NCBI RefSeq assembly: GCF_037975245.1
Contig: NC_092577.1
Span: 1,424,001-1,488,000 of the forward strand
Direction of reading: 5' to 3'
DNA: 64,000 nt
Source: Apostichopus japonicus
Lineage: Eukaryota; Echinodermata; Holothuroidea; Aspidochirotida; Stichopodidae
Part shown: positions 32,712-43,475 of the stretch, piece by piece
How the letters are laid out: each line of letters starts with the position of its first letter
Position numbering within the stretch: position 1 is the first letter of the stretch
Program-made: the position numbers and the translations under genes
Notes under the pieces: model-generated
What the model saw: the letters and a program-made list of their open reading frames with translations, nothing else
Database searches by the model: none
Told to the model about the DNA's origin: nothing

Positions 32712-33859
32712 TATCCAGTCAGAAGGCACCACACCACAATAAGAGTAGTGTGTCTGCGCTCGAAAAGTATATCGTCCGGGAAAAGAGCTAAAACAACCAA
32801 ATGTGAATGCTTGTTTATGCATATTATCAGTTACCATCATTGTCGTTTCTTCCATCATGTCAAAGTCCTTAACTTAAAGTACAGATGATGTCAAAATGGA
32901 GAAGATTGAAAGTGACATAAACCATGCAACAATTCATTGTGGTGCGACACCTGAAGGCAATATGAAGGTAGCATACGCCCATTAAAAGCCCCATTGACCT
33001 TCACACTTAACCACAAAAGTTAATGTGGTCTTACAGTCTAGATAGAAGTTTTCACTAGCTTAATGCTGCCCATCACTGGATAGGTGACATGTTGGCCTCT
33101 CATGGCAACATCAATTTTCCGTATCATGACTATGTAGATAGTTTGCTATCAGAGCCTGAAGTTTTTGTCACTTGTAAACAAACCTTTTCACTCAGTAGTA
33201 AACAATTTTAACGCTGCTCCTGGAAGGCCAAAAGGGGTCTAAAATTGTCTCAATCGACCCAATATTTGCACCACATGTACTTCCATTCATGCTATTCATC
33301 ATGAGAGCCACAAAAAAATACAGATCCCAATTGATAACGCATCAAGAAAGATGTCCACTTATTGCATTTTGCCACTATCCCTGATACAGGAAACATATGG
33401 GCGGATTGATATAGACCCTAATAGGAGTAAGCAACCTGAAACATATATACCATGGTAATGGGGAGTGGGTGTGAACCTAAAGTGTGGGTCTAGAAATTCC
33501 AAACTGTAAAGGGATTGTTCAGGTAGACTTGGGATGGCAAGGCATTTTGGAGGTGCAGAAACGCACTTCACAGGCAAATATATTGGATGCTCCCCTACCC
33601 ATCCACCCCACATGGGGTTTTGAAAATCTCCAGACTGAATTAGGTGGGGCATGAACCTTAATAGACGGGATGTTGTTGTATAAACAAGTTAAGATTGGGG
33701 TGTGGACGTGGGTTAGTTTGTCGCTACCCTCAGGTTGGGCGGTTTGAAAATATAATGCAAAAGTAGAGAGTTGATATGCCACGTTTTAATGTGTCCTCCG
33801 ATTTTCAAACACAAAAAAGATTTTCTTACAATAGCTACATTGCATGATAAGGCTTCTAT
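32712..33859. other. Spacer with diverged gene-D downstream flank
   Basis: No gene seen. About 33490-33700 is a diverged copy of the flank found downstream of genes A and B (for example 7850-8000), including the GCACTTCACAGGCAAAT block. 33770-33850 resembles sequence downstream of gene C near 27735-27815. Confidence 0.6.
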
Positions 33860-34180
33860 CCTGGATTGTTCTTTCATGTGTCCTCAAATGTCCAGATACA
33901 GAAACTTAAATTCTTACAGTAGCTACATTGAAAAAGTTTCTCTTCTGTGTGTGTTCTTTTATAAGTCCTCAAATGTCTAGAAAAAGCAAACATTCTCTTA
34001 CAGTAGCTGCTGCACTGATAAGACCTCTCTCCTGTGTGTGTTCTTTCATGTCCCCTCAAGTGTCCTCATAATACAAACATATTTTCAGAGAAAGCACACC
34101 GATCAGGTTTTTCCTGTGTATGATTTTATATGTCTCTTCAAACTAGAAGCTTGAGCAAACTTTTTGTCACAGTAGTGACA
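33860..34180 (-). pseudogene. Decaying C-terminal fingers of gene D
   Basis: Finger-like sequence continues beyond the gene D stop: [17 protein letters not shown] (with a duplicated codon) and EKLFQCSYCKN, interrupted by stops and frame changes. Confidence 0.78.
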
Positions 34181-35556
34181 CTAATAAGGCTTCTCTCCTA
34201 TATGTGTTCTTTCATGAGTCCTCATATGTCCAGATTGAGAAAACTTTTTCTTACAGTAGTTACACTGATAAGGTTTCTCTCCTGTGTGTGTTCTTTCATG
34301 TGCCCTCAATGTTCCAGATTGAGCAAACATTTTCTCACAGTAACTACACTGATAATGCTTCTCTCCTGTATGTATTTTTTCATGTTTCCTCAAACTGTCA
34401 GATGACGCAAACATTTTCTTGCAGTAACTACACTGAAAAGGCGTCTCTCCTGTGTGTGTTCTTTCATGTATATTCAACTGTCCAGATCTAGCAAACATTT
34501 TATCACAGTAGCTACACTGATAAGGCTTTTCTCCTGTGTGTGTTCTTTCATGTATATTCAACTGTCCAGATCTAGCAAACATTTTATCACAGTAGTTACA
34601 CTGATAAGGCTTCTCTCCTGTATGTGTTCTTTCATGACTCCTCATATGTTCAGATTGAAAAAACTTTTTGTCACAGTAGTTGCACTGATAAGGCTTCTCT
34701 CCTGTATGTGTTCTTTCATGATTCCTTATTTTTCTAGAATCAGCAAACATTTCCTTACAGTATTTACACTGATAAGGTTTCTCTCCTGTATGTGCTCTTT
34801 CATGCCTCTTCAGATTATCACCGTGGGCATACCATTTGTCACAGTATTTACACTGATATGGCTTCTCTCCTGTATGTGTTCTTTCATGTTTATTCAAACT
34901 TCCTGATTCAGCAAACATTTTCTCACAGTAGCTACACTGATAAGGCTTCTCTCCTGTATGTGTTCTTTCATGACTCCTCATATGTCCAGATTGAGAAAAC
35001 TTTTTGTCACAGTAGTTACACTGATAAGGCTTCTCTCCTGTATGTGTTCTTTCATGCCTCTTCAGATTATCACCGTGGGCATACCATTTGTCACAGTATT
35101 TACACTGATATGGCTTCTCTCCTGTATGTGTTCTTTCATGACTCCTCATATGTCCAGATTGAGAAAACTTTTTGTCACAGTAGTTACACTGATAAGGCTT
35201 CTCTCCTGTATGTGTTCTTTCATGCCTCTTCAGATTATCACCGTGGGCATACCATTTGTCACAGTATTTACACTGATATGGCTTCTCTCCTGTATGTGTT
35301 CTTTCATGTCTCCTCATATGTCCAGATTCAGCAAACTTTTTGTCACAGTAGTTACACTGATAAGGTTTCTCTCCTGTGTGTTTTCTTTCATTCCTCTTCA
35401 AACTATCAGCGTAGGTGTGGGCATACTTGCTGAGTAACAGATGACATGAGTAGGTATCAACTGGTTTCACAGACTCCTTTTCTTCCTTCTTAACATCCTG
35501 TTGATGTCCTTGGTGGTGTGAGTGAGCAAAGTGTCCAGAGGACAGTCCCTGTGATA
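34181..35556 (-). CDS. C2H2 zinc-finger gene D, exon 2 (457 aa, 14 fingers)
   Basis: Likely a nuclear sequence-specific DNA-binding protein. The exon opens after AAATTCTCAG (cut at 35557/35556). A short leader (SGHFAHSHHQGHQQDV, PVDTYSCHLLL) and a finger remnant lacking its Cys pair lead into 14 complete fingers with TGEKPY linkers. Specificity helices repeat: HGDNLKR occurs three times, QSGHMRS twice and RSGQLNI twice, so parts of the array were copied recently. The array ends where a linker Gln CAG has become TAG. With the first exon at 39507-39570 the protein would be about 479 residues. No KRAB, SCAN, ZAD or BTB domain is visible. Confidence 0.9.
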
Positions 35557-35870
35557 CTGAGAATTTAAGGAAAATCAAGGTGAAACAGACAATACCGTCA
35601 GCATGGTGAATCCTAAATTATGTGAAGGAAAAAACTGATTCAGAATATTGCAGTTTTTAAATGAGAATATTTCATTTAGGACTATGTAGAGTTGCTCTGA
35701 ACCTTGCTATTTTTAAGTGATTAGGAAAGTTCTTTCACTGATGTGAAATTATTAACAAGGTTATTGAGATGGGCTTTTCAATTAGCAATGTGGAATATTT
35801 TTCTCTGCAATGTAAGTTTCACATTGTCACCGGACAATCCTAAAATGGAACACAAATCCAACTACAATTT
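35557..35870 (-). other. Gene D intron, proximal part
   Basis: Non-coding. It matches the corresponding parts of the gene A and B introns (for example GGTTATTGAGATGGGCTTTT) up to the LINE insertion. Confidence 0.75.
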
Positions 35871-35927
35871 TTAGTTTAGTTTTAGTTTAGTAGAAAAAAG
35901 GATCAGGAGGGACACTTAAGTCCATAA

Positions 35928-36148
35928 CTTAAGACCATAACTGACCTTTGGGGACCTTTGTGGGCACCAAAAACAATAGGGCACACCTTCTCCATATGGG
36001 GGATCTATAGTCCAAGTTTGGCCTCAATCCAACATTCCCTTATTGAGATAGAGCGTACCCAAGCAAGTGTCACAGACGCACACACACACACACACACACA
36101 CGCCAACCTGACTGCAAAGGTTCCTTTTGCTAAAGCAAGGAACCAAAA
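35928..36148. repeat. CA-rich repeat replacing part of LINE 3' region
   Basis: LINE copy 1 has native 3' sequence here. Copy 2 instead has a segment with GACCTTTGGGGACC, an AC microsatellite (36080-36100) and CAACCTGACTGCAAAGGTTC. This module also occurs at 27560-27725 and, in part, at 7740-7800. Junctions show short ACTTAAG and AAGT overlaps. Confidence 0.75.
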
Positions 36149-37374
36149 GTCGGCAAAGGATAAATTGTCAAAACCATACACAATCTTGAAAACCTGGATC
36201 AAGTCCACACGTAACCTCCTAAGCTCCAGTGTGGTGAGATTCAACAGTTGTAACCGCCTATAATAAGGAACCCTCTTTAAGGAACTAATCATCCTAGTAG
36301 CCCTTCTCTGGACCTTTTCAAGTACTTCCTTATCCTTAGCAAAATAAGGGTTCCAAGCCTGCACAGCATACTCCAGATGAGGCCTAACCAACTGCTTATA
36401 AAGCCTAACTACTATGTCCTCTTTCAGAAAACTGAAGTTCCTCTTGATCATACCTAAAACCCTATTACCTCTTTTAGCAGAGCCTTCAAGACAATGTTTA
36501 GAAGGCTGCAGAGATGATCGAGTCAATGTAGATACCTAGGTCTCTTTCAACAGAGACCTCCTGTAACTCCACCCCATTAAGATTGTATGTAAACTTTTGG
36601 TTACTACTACCAATGTGCATTACCTTACATTTATCAATATTAAAAAGCATTTGCCACAGACCAGGAAAAAATCTTATCCAAATCCACTTGAAATTTCTCA
36701 GAATCACTTTTGGAACAGACCTCAGAATACAATTTGGTGTCATCAGCAAACTTCTTAGCTGTACACAAAATATCTCCGTCAATGTCATTTATATAGGCAA
36801 CAAACAACAAGGGACCTAATACAGACCCTTGTGGAACACCACTAGTAACGTTCTGCCAAGAAGAAGCACAGCCTTTAATTACCACCCTCTGTTCCCTATT
36901 ACCAAGCCAATTCCCGATCCAAGACAGTAAATTCCCTATGACACCCATGCTCTTCAGCCCAGGTAAAAGACGCTGGTGGGGAACTTTATCAAAGGCCTTC
37001 TGGAAATCCAGGAACACAACATCTACAGACTTCTGCCTATTTAGTGAGCTTGTTACATCTTCCATAAACTCAAGGATATTAGTGAGACAAGACCTCTTTT
37101 GACAAAAGCCATGTTGAGACTCTCTGATCAAAGACTGACTGCTGAAGTGACAGACCATAGACTTTTTAACAATAGACTCCATGACCTTACAAACTACACT
37201 AGTGAGACTAACAGGCCTATAATTACAGGGCTTAGACTTACCAGTATCACCCTTCTTGAAAATTGGGGTAATATTAGCACATCTCCAGTCCCTAGGAACA
37301 TAACCTTCATCCATAAATTTACTAAAAACCAACGAGAGTGGAACGCAGAAATGGTGTGCAAAAGTCTTCAACAA
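36005..37374 (-). pseudogene. LINE copy 2 reverse transcriptase
   Basis: The best-preserved stretch (37374-36640, 244 aa) has RDWRCANITPIFKKGD, FLDFQKAFDKVPHQRLL, GVPQGSVLGPLLF and the catalytic FADDTK in correct order. The 3' domain (36526-36005), with LVRPHLEYAVQAWNP and RRATRMI, is in a different frame. Expression as one protein would need several frame corrections. Confidence 0.88.
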
Positions 37375-37992
37375 ATACGGATGGATTGCATCCGGTCCAG
37401 AAGCTTTAGAAACATTTAGACAAAGCAGCTCCTTTAAGACAACCTCATCCGAAAATAAGACCGTATCCAGTTTAGGCCTATCACTGCCCCCCTGAAAATC
37501 TGGAATACTACTCGTACTGTATCTTCCCTTGTGAAAACCGACACAAAATAGTTGTTCAAAAGATCTGCAAGATCCTGACTATCAGTAACTATATTATCAG
37601 CCCGTGGTGCCCTAAGAGAACAATTGCATCTTGAACTTTCTGCTTTGACCTGACATAAGAAAAGAAGGCCTTTGGGTTATCCTTAATTTTTAGGGCAATG
37701 CTTTTTTTCGAAATTCAATTTTGCATGAAAGACTAAGCATTCTACTGTACCTTCAGCTGATGAACTTTAAACTTGGCCAAAACAGATTCAGATTTAGTCC
37801 TCCTAAACAACTTCCACATTCTTCGTTTTTGCCTAATTGCACATATAACTTTCTTATTCATCCAATGAGGCATACTGCTTTTACGACGACGATTCTTCCA
37901 CGGAACATGATTTTCCATAATGACCTTTAATTTATCAGCAAAACAAATCCAAGACTGAGAAGCACTCATACTGTATCTCTAAACAAATTAAT

Positions 37993-38739
37993 CTAATCTG
38001 TACCCTTTAGTAAAGTTTCAATTGCCTTAAAAAAACCAGGGACTTTTTCATTGCTAACAGAATTGACGACTTTGCAAACAACATCAAAAGCTAGTATATC
38101 ATGATCACTAGTTCCTAGTTTTCCTAGACCTGTCAAATCAACAACATTGCTTGGATTAGAACTCAAAACAAGATCCAGGATGTTATCCCCACTAGTAGGG
38201 AAAGTAACATGTTGATGTAAAAAGCAATCTTGCACAACATCTAGAAAATTACTACCCTTCCTACTACTAGAACCATCTATCCAATTAATGTCAGGAAAAT
38301 TAAAGTCGCCCATTATAACAACATCACCTTTAGCAGCCTTTCTTAGAATTGAATCAAACAGCACAACATCATTATCATCGCTGCTGTTAGGAGAGCGGTA
38401 AACAACACCCACAGTGATAATGTCCCTGGACCTCTTGGACTTGTTTGTGGACAACTTGCACCAGACAGAATTAACAAAAGCCCCTTGCAACTGAGATTTC
38501 TCAACACTTACAATGTCATCCCTAACATACAGTAAAACTTCCCCACCAACCCCGTTATGAGTATCCCTTTTGTCCTGACGATACACAACATACCCCGGGT
38601 GAGAAACCTCAGCACTATCAATGTCCTCCCTTAACCAAGATTCGGTGATACCAAACACATACGGTTTCAGATCCTCAAGAATCACAGTAAATTCAGCAAA
38701 ATTTTTACGAATACAAGTTTCTAGCATTGGTAAAGACAA
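37993..38739 (-). pseudogene. LINE copy 2 APE-type endonuclease
   Basis: A 248-residue open stretch with GITESWL, MGDFNFPDINW and GTSDHD motifs, nearly identical to copy 1. The ORF probably began farther upstream; stops separate it from the reverse transcriptase. Confidence 0.88.
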
Positions 38740-38898
38740 TCTTCAGCTTATCCATGAAACTATGTACCTTAGCATGTCTCCTAAAGTTAGAACTACTGTA
38801 TGACTATCACTTTTCTTGCTTTCAAAACGCCTATAATTGCCTCCACTAGGAACATAATCCTTATCCACAATTATTCCTGACCTCATCGCCCCCCCCCC

Positions 38899-39728
38899 AA
38901 TTTAGTTTATATTGACAGAGATTCTTGTGAATACAATTCCTCTGGACAACTGAGCCAAATCTAGCTCTCTTTTGGATATATCCAATCCTCTTTCCACATT
39001 TCATATCGACATTAAGGGTTACAAAATACGTTTACAGGAATAGTGGAGTCTTGAGGGCCTTTTTGAGTGTTTATGGTTCTCTGTTTCCAGGATGATGTTC
39101 AAATGCTTCGAGTTAAGAACATTTTAGGATTTTTGCCGAAGATATACAGAGCCAACTAATATCAAGATAAATCTTGGAGGATAAGTGCTATATACAGACA
39201 TTACAGTATTAAAAATTTCAGAGGCGTTTCCCATGTAAAATACAGCGAATAAAATTATTAAATTATCTGAGATGCCAGGCCTGTGATCAAGGAATTTCAA
39301 GTATTATAAACGTTCACGCTTATCATATCACTTATTGAAGCTGCCTCTAAAACCACTGAATTATTCATAGCCATGCAGTATACAAAATCAAGTATATTCC
39401 CAGGAAAGTATGTTTTTAAAGTGGGGTCATTCTGTGAACATATTATTTGTCCGGAGACATTGGTTATACTTATACAATATAACTAGACATTTCGCGGAAA
39501 CGCTACCTGTGTTAAAAGTGTTATCATGTAATGGTGACACCGGCTCCACCTTTACGGATATCTGAAACATTTTCTTTTCCGTAGATAAGTGCTCGGTTGA
39601 TGATCTTCCTCTAATATTGCGGTTGATCCGTTTCGTCTTGCGATTTCTTTTTCTAACTCTAAGCTTGGTAATATTTAACAAGAGCCGAACGGTTCCTTGC
39701 TGAGTATTGTGTATCATCACCATAGAAA
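38899..39728. repeat. Gene D upstream flank, native copy
   Basis: Continues the gene D intron beyond the LINE and includes the first exon. It is the source-like copy of 15736-16568. Unlike that copy it runs on into 39729-39960, which matches other gene flanks. Confidence 0.8.
39507..39570 (-). CDS. Zinc-finger first exon of gene D
   Basis: A 64-nt exon starting MFQISVKVEP, 21 residues plus one split base, with GT donor (ACAG then GTAGCG). Phase and split codon match exon 2 at 35556, leaving a 3.95-kb intron that holds LINE copy 2. The AAGAAAATG start context and the upstream 80 bp are conserved with gene B. VKVE suggests a SUMO site near the N-terminus. Confidence 0.7.
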
Positions 39729-40411
39729 CTTCAACGAGGTAAATGAATCTGGAGGATTCATGTCAATTGGGTGCGCGCGTACCATGTATGGAGGGTCATG
39801 TGACGTGTTCCAGGGTGGTACTATATTGATATTTCTCTGTAACAGTTCGAGAACAGTGTTAGTGACTTCGTGAAAGATTGGTCGGTTCGGACATGGGAAC
39901 TAACGGCATAAGAAGGTACTGGTACTTCAGGCCTACGAAATAGTGCTAATATGCTAACTTTCAACCTTATTCTCTTGAATGAAGGCAGGCTTTCTACATA
40001 ATCTTACTTATTAATACAGCTCTAGGTGCAAGCTTTGTCTCATATGGCCTAACGTTATTACTACACGCTATAAGTGAATGTAGAAATGGGAAATGTGGGG
40101 AAATGTTTAGTTCAGTGCAACCACGGAATTCTCCATGGAACAGAGCCTAATGCTGCTCGACGGGAATATAGCTATCACGTTAGGCTACAGGCACGGTTAT
40201 TGCCAGGTAACGGGTGTCGTCTGCTGCTCTAAGCACTACGACGTTGTCACAGAATGTTAGCACCAATCAAAATAGATCTCAGAAAAGATTTAGGGTTTCA
40301 GCCAATCGCAGGCATTTCCTGGATAAACAACATGTCTGCGTCCTTGTGTAAACTTATGCCGACCCCGGTTTCAGTGGTGTACATGGACTTACGTTAGTAA
40401 TAGCCAAGGCG
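39729..40411. other. Upstream region of gene D, probable promoter side
   Basis: No ORF. 39740-39840 matches 53555-53640 upstream of gene B (GGAGGATTCAT, GCGCGCGTACCAT, GGAGGGTCATGTGA). Conservation between two otherwise rearranged loci makes this a candidate regulatory block. No TATA box stands out. Confidence 0.5.
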
Positions 40412-40462
40412 GGTCACACTAATTAGCGTCAACTCACGACAACTCAAGATAACATGTTTAAG

Positions 40463-42596
40463 CAGGCGCGTATCCAGGATTTTCTAACCCGGGGGCGCGA
40501 ATTACTATCTAAGCGGAGCGCCACCATCGGTTGGCGCGCAGCGTACAAGAACATTTCTTGTTTTGAAACCCCCCAGATCACCGGAAACGGCACTTCTCGG
40601 GCTTGAAATGACCAACCAGATGTACACATTTTGCCTGAGAACCAAGTATTTCCTAATAGTTTTTTTTTTTCCATCCATAACCTTTTTGAAGATTGTCAAC
40701 CCGGCACACATCATGTTCGACCTGATCGCATCTCCTGTGGGTCTTTGCTTTTGTAGGTGATTCTACGTCGCGGCCCACAATACCCGTCAGCCCCACTTTT
40801 CAAGGTTTTAAGCCCCATATTTGTTCAGAATTTGAAAATTCACATTTCTCGTGAATAAACTCACTTCAAAACATACCCATAATGTTGTACAAAATTTCAT
40901 CTATGGACAACCAATATAGAAAAAACTTCCTTCAACCCCTAACAGACCGGTCAAAATTGCACGAGTAGAGGGAAGTGTGATGTAGAATGTTGGTCAGAAA
41001 TTTTCTAAAATTCAGACACAGTTAATTTATTGGTGTACAAATATTAAAACCTGTTATAACGGCTATTATAAAACTTGGTTGAAGGAAATGAAAAAATAGC
41101 AGATATTTCCGAAACCGAACACTACACACATAGGCGTAGGAGGCGCGGCGCCAGTGGCGGAGCTAGGGGTATTGGTCAGGAGTGGCGAGAATGGTCTGTA
41201 GGGGCGCTTTCGACACTATCTAAGCGGAGCGCCACCACTGGTTGGCGCGTAGCGTACAGAAAATTTTTGAGTAAAGATACTCCCTAGATCGCCGGAAATG
41301 ACCCTTTCCGGGCCTGGCTAATTTGCAGATAAACGAAGAATAAGGTGTCATCGCCAAATTACACCAACAAAATGTGACAAATGTCAATAAGTAGATGAGA
41401 GCGCAATAAAAAAAGTCAATAATCTAGAATCAGTAAAAAGTGGTAAAGAGCTGAAAAAGGCGCCAGCAGTCCATTTGAGTCCGTCAGGGGGGGGGGGGGC
41501 ATCCGCCCCCTGACCATACGGACGCTCCGCCACTGCGCGGCGGGGGTGCAGGCCCTAATTCGCCATTACTAATGTAAAAGAGAGTTTTGACATAATTGGA
41601 CCTCCATGCTTTTTATACATCTATATGAGACATGTCGTTGTTTACATTAGCATCCCGCGGTAAACTGCGCAATTTGAACGGACCGTACTGTACATGATGG
41701 CATGCGATGTAATACCCGATGCTTGCTTATATGATATTGATATGAACACGTTGAACGCGCGCGAAGCGCGAGAAAATTTTTGGTTATTTTTCAGGCAAGT
41801 CGGACAGTTTTGAGGCTTTTCATCCTGGAACGCCATTTTCATGCTCACTGATATGATGTGATATCTGCTGTTTGCGTTACAAATTCGAACAGGCGCGTAG
41901 CGAGGAATTTGCCAAGGGAGGGGCGAAGCCTGCAGGCAAATTATCTAAGCGTAGCGCCACCATAGGTTGGCGCGAAGCGTACAAGAAAATTTTGGCCGAA
42001 AATGCCTCCCAGATCGCTGGAAATGACACTTCCCAGGCCTTGTAAGTTGCCTCTAAGCACTTTCTATTTTGAAATTACTTAGCGATATCATTTAAAAAAA
42101 TGCTGAATGGGGGGTGGCGGGCGGTCGCCCCCATCCCAAAATGCGTCATGTTCCCCGACGACACGGTCGAGTTCGAGACCAGCCACAGTTGGTTTCATAG
42201 CACAATTCTACACACACGTTATGATAGACCATATATAGTATATATATATATATAGATCATTAGTGAGAGAGGAAACGTCAAAAAAATGGAGTTGTCGGTG
42301 TAAGGGGTAGGGTGAGGCACACTTTTACGAAATCATTGATCCGTCACTGCATGGCTACCCTTCAGCGCTGTAATGATGTCACTGTTCCTCTTTCTCTTCC
42401 CGATGTCTTCGCGTTTTACTTTTACTCCCTCCTATTTTCCTTTTCCTCTCTTTCTTCTTTTTCTTTTCTCTTCCTTCCTCTCCTCATCCTCTTTTCCCCC
42501 TCTTTTTTCCGTTTTTCTTCTTCTTTTTTTCTCTTCTCTTTTTCTTACCCGGGGGGCGCGCGCCCCCAACGCCCCCCCCCCCTGGATACGCACCTG
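40463..42596. mobile_element. 2.1-kb TIR transposon inserted at TTAAG
   Basis: The ends CAGGCGCGTATCCAGG and CAGGTGCGTATCCAGG are inverted. A TTAAG duplication flanks it (40458-40462 and 42597-42601). The intact right arm of the surrounding unit (near 46570) shows the uninterrupted site. The interior contains the module TATCTAAGCGGAGCGCCACC three times (about 40508, 41218 and 41943), suggesting nested relatives. No transposase ORF; open frames in the 42.4-kb polypyrimidine tract are not convincing. Confidence 0.82.
41152..41535. mobile_element. 384-bp hAT-type MITE nested in the TIR transposon
   Basis: The ends CAGTGGCGGAGC and GCTCCGCCACTG are inverted. The flanking 8-mers are CGCGGCGC (41144-41151) and CGCGGCGG (41536-41543), a 7-of-8 target duplication. 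A G12 run lies near 41488. Confidence 0.82.
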
Positions 42597-42601
42597 TTAA
42601 G

Positions 42602-42803
42602 ATAACATCAAATACCATCAAATACAATTGATGTTATCAGAGTATATCTGGGAACACGTTTAAAACTGACTGGAACCAGCGTGCATACAGATCTTTCACG
42701 GGAAAAAATGTTTTTGTCGTAAAAATCGCCAACTTTTTTCTAACGTTGAATTGGACGACGTGATGCCATTGCGCTTGCGCAATGACATTGGACCGAACCA
42801 TTA
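42602..42803. repeat. Left inverted repeat of the Penelope-like unit (inner part)
   Basis: The complement of 46366-46570, with shared blocks GGAACCAGCGTGCATACAGA and CGCTTGCGCAATG. It also contains an internal short palindrome of ATCAAATAC/ATTGATGTTAT words. Confidence 0.88.
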
Positions 42804-43475
42804 CACTACAGGTAAGTGTATTTTTTCAATCGAGAATGTTATCTGTGCAACCGATGTGAATGCTCCGCATTCGACATCTGTAGTTGTTTACAACTTTCCG
42901 ATTTCTGACCCTGTGTCGCTAATAGACTCGACCAACAGTTGATTGGTTCGGAAAATGAATACACGTATCAGAATGGGCGGAGCTCGGACACAACTCTAGT
43001 GCGTTGAATATAATCTAGTACTAATTCGAACAAATGTCAGAAAATTGTGAGACTCAAAATATATCAGAAAAATCATATTCGTCATGTATTCCCCTACAAA
43101 GTGTAATAAATGATAAAAATATACGCAGTATATACTATAATTAGATGAACAACGGCAAGCGACTCCGCCCACTGCCGAGTTGATCTCATTAATATTCAGT
43201 ACCATGACAGCTTTTTCTCATCAGGTAGTGGGTAATTGACGTGAGGTCACAAGGTGATTGATTATTCATATCGTAGAAATATTACGCAGAAATGGCATTT
43301 CTAGAGGTGAACGTCGGCGGACGTAGGTATTACGAAGTGCTAAGTACACAAGTAATACACGTCCGTGTCGCGGGCAATCGAGAATGATGCCCACACACTG
43401 GTAACTTGGCAAAAGGCGACGAGCGCCATCTAATTTTACTTAACTACTTTTAATGACTGTTTTTCAGACAGAAAC
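42804..43475. other. 5' region of the Penelope-like unit
   Basis: No convincing ORF. A pyrimidine tract ending TTTTTCAG at 43458-43468 sits just before the first Met of the reverse transcriptase and could be a splice acceptor. Confidence 0.5.

Larger units (their letters stand above)
35871..38898 (-). mobile_element. CR1/Jockey-type LINE, copy 2 in gene D intron
   Basis: Same element and orientation as copy 1, sense relative to gene D. The 3' tail is ACTAA-type. The likely target duplication is an AATTT/AGTTTA-like string at 35866 and 38899. Gene-flank sequence resumes at both sides, showing insertion into the D intron. It lacks the foldback insertion of copy 1. Its 3' part, about 35928-36148, has been replaced by an unrelated CA-rich repeat. 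Endonuclease and reverse transcriptase are separated by stops, so the copy is dead. Confidence 0.9.

Noticed and set aside
34454-35437. Long plus-strand open frames antisense to the zinc-finger arrays (up to 213 residues; similar ones at 9.2-9.7, 28.3-28.9 and 49.2-51.2 kb)
   Set aside because: They repeat every 28 residues in step with the fingers, lie in all antisense frames and carry no domain. They are by-products of the 84-bp finger repeat.
21245-42200. Large inverted duplication linking 21-22.7 kb and 40.4-42.2 kb
   Set aside because: The similarity is confined to one transposon family with its own ends and local duplications. Two copies in opposite orientation explain it.
42312-42605. 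ORFs rich in Phe/Ser/Leu at 42.3-42.6 kb
   Set aside because: They translate a polypyrimidine tract inside a transposon end; no domain or conservation.
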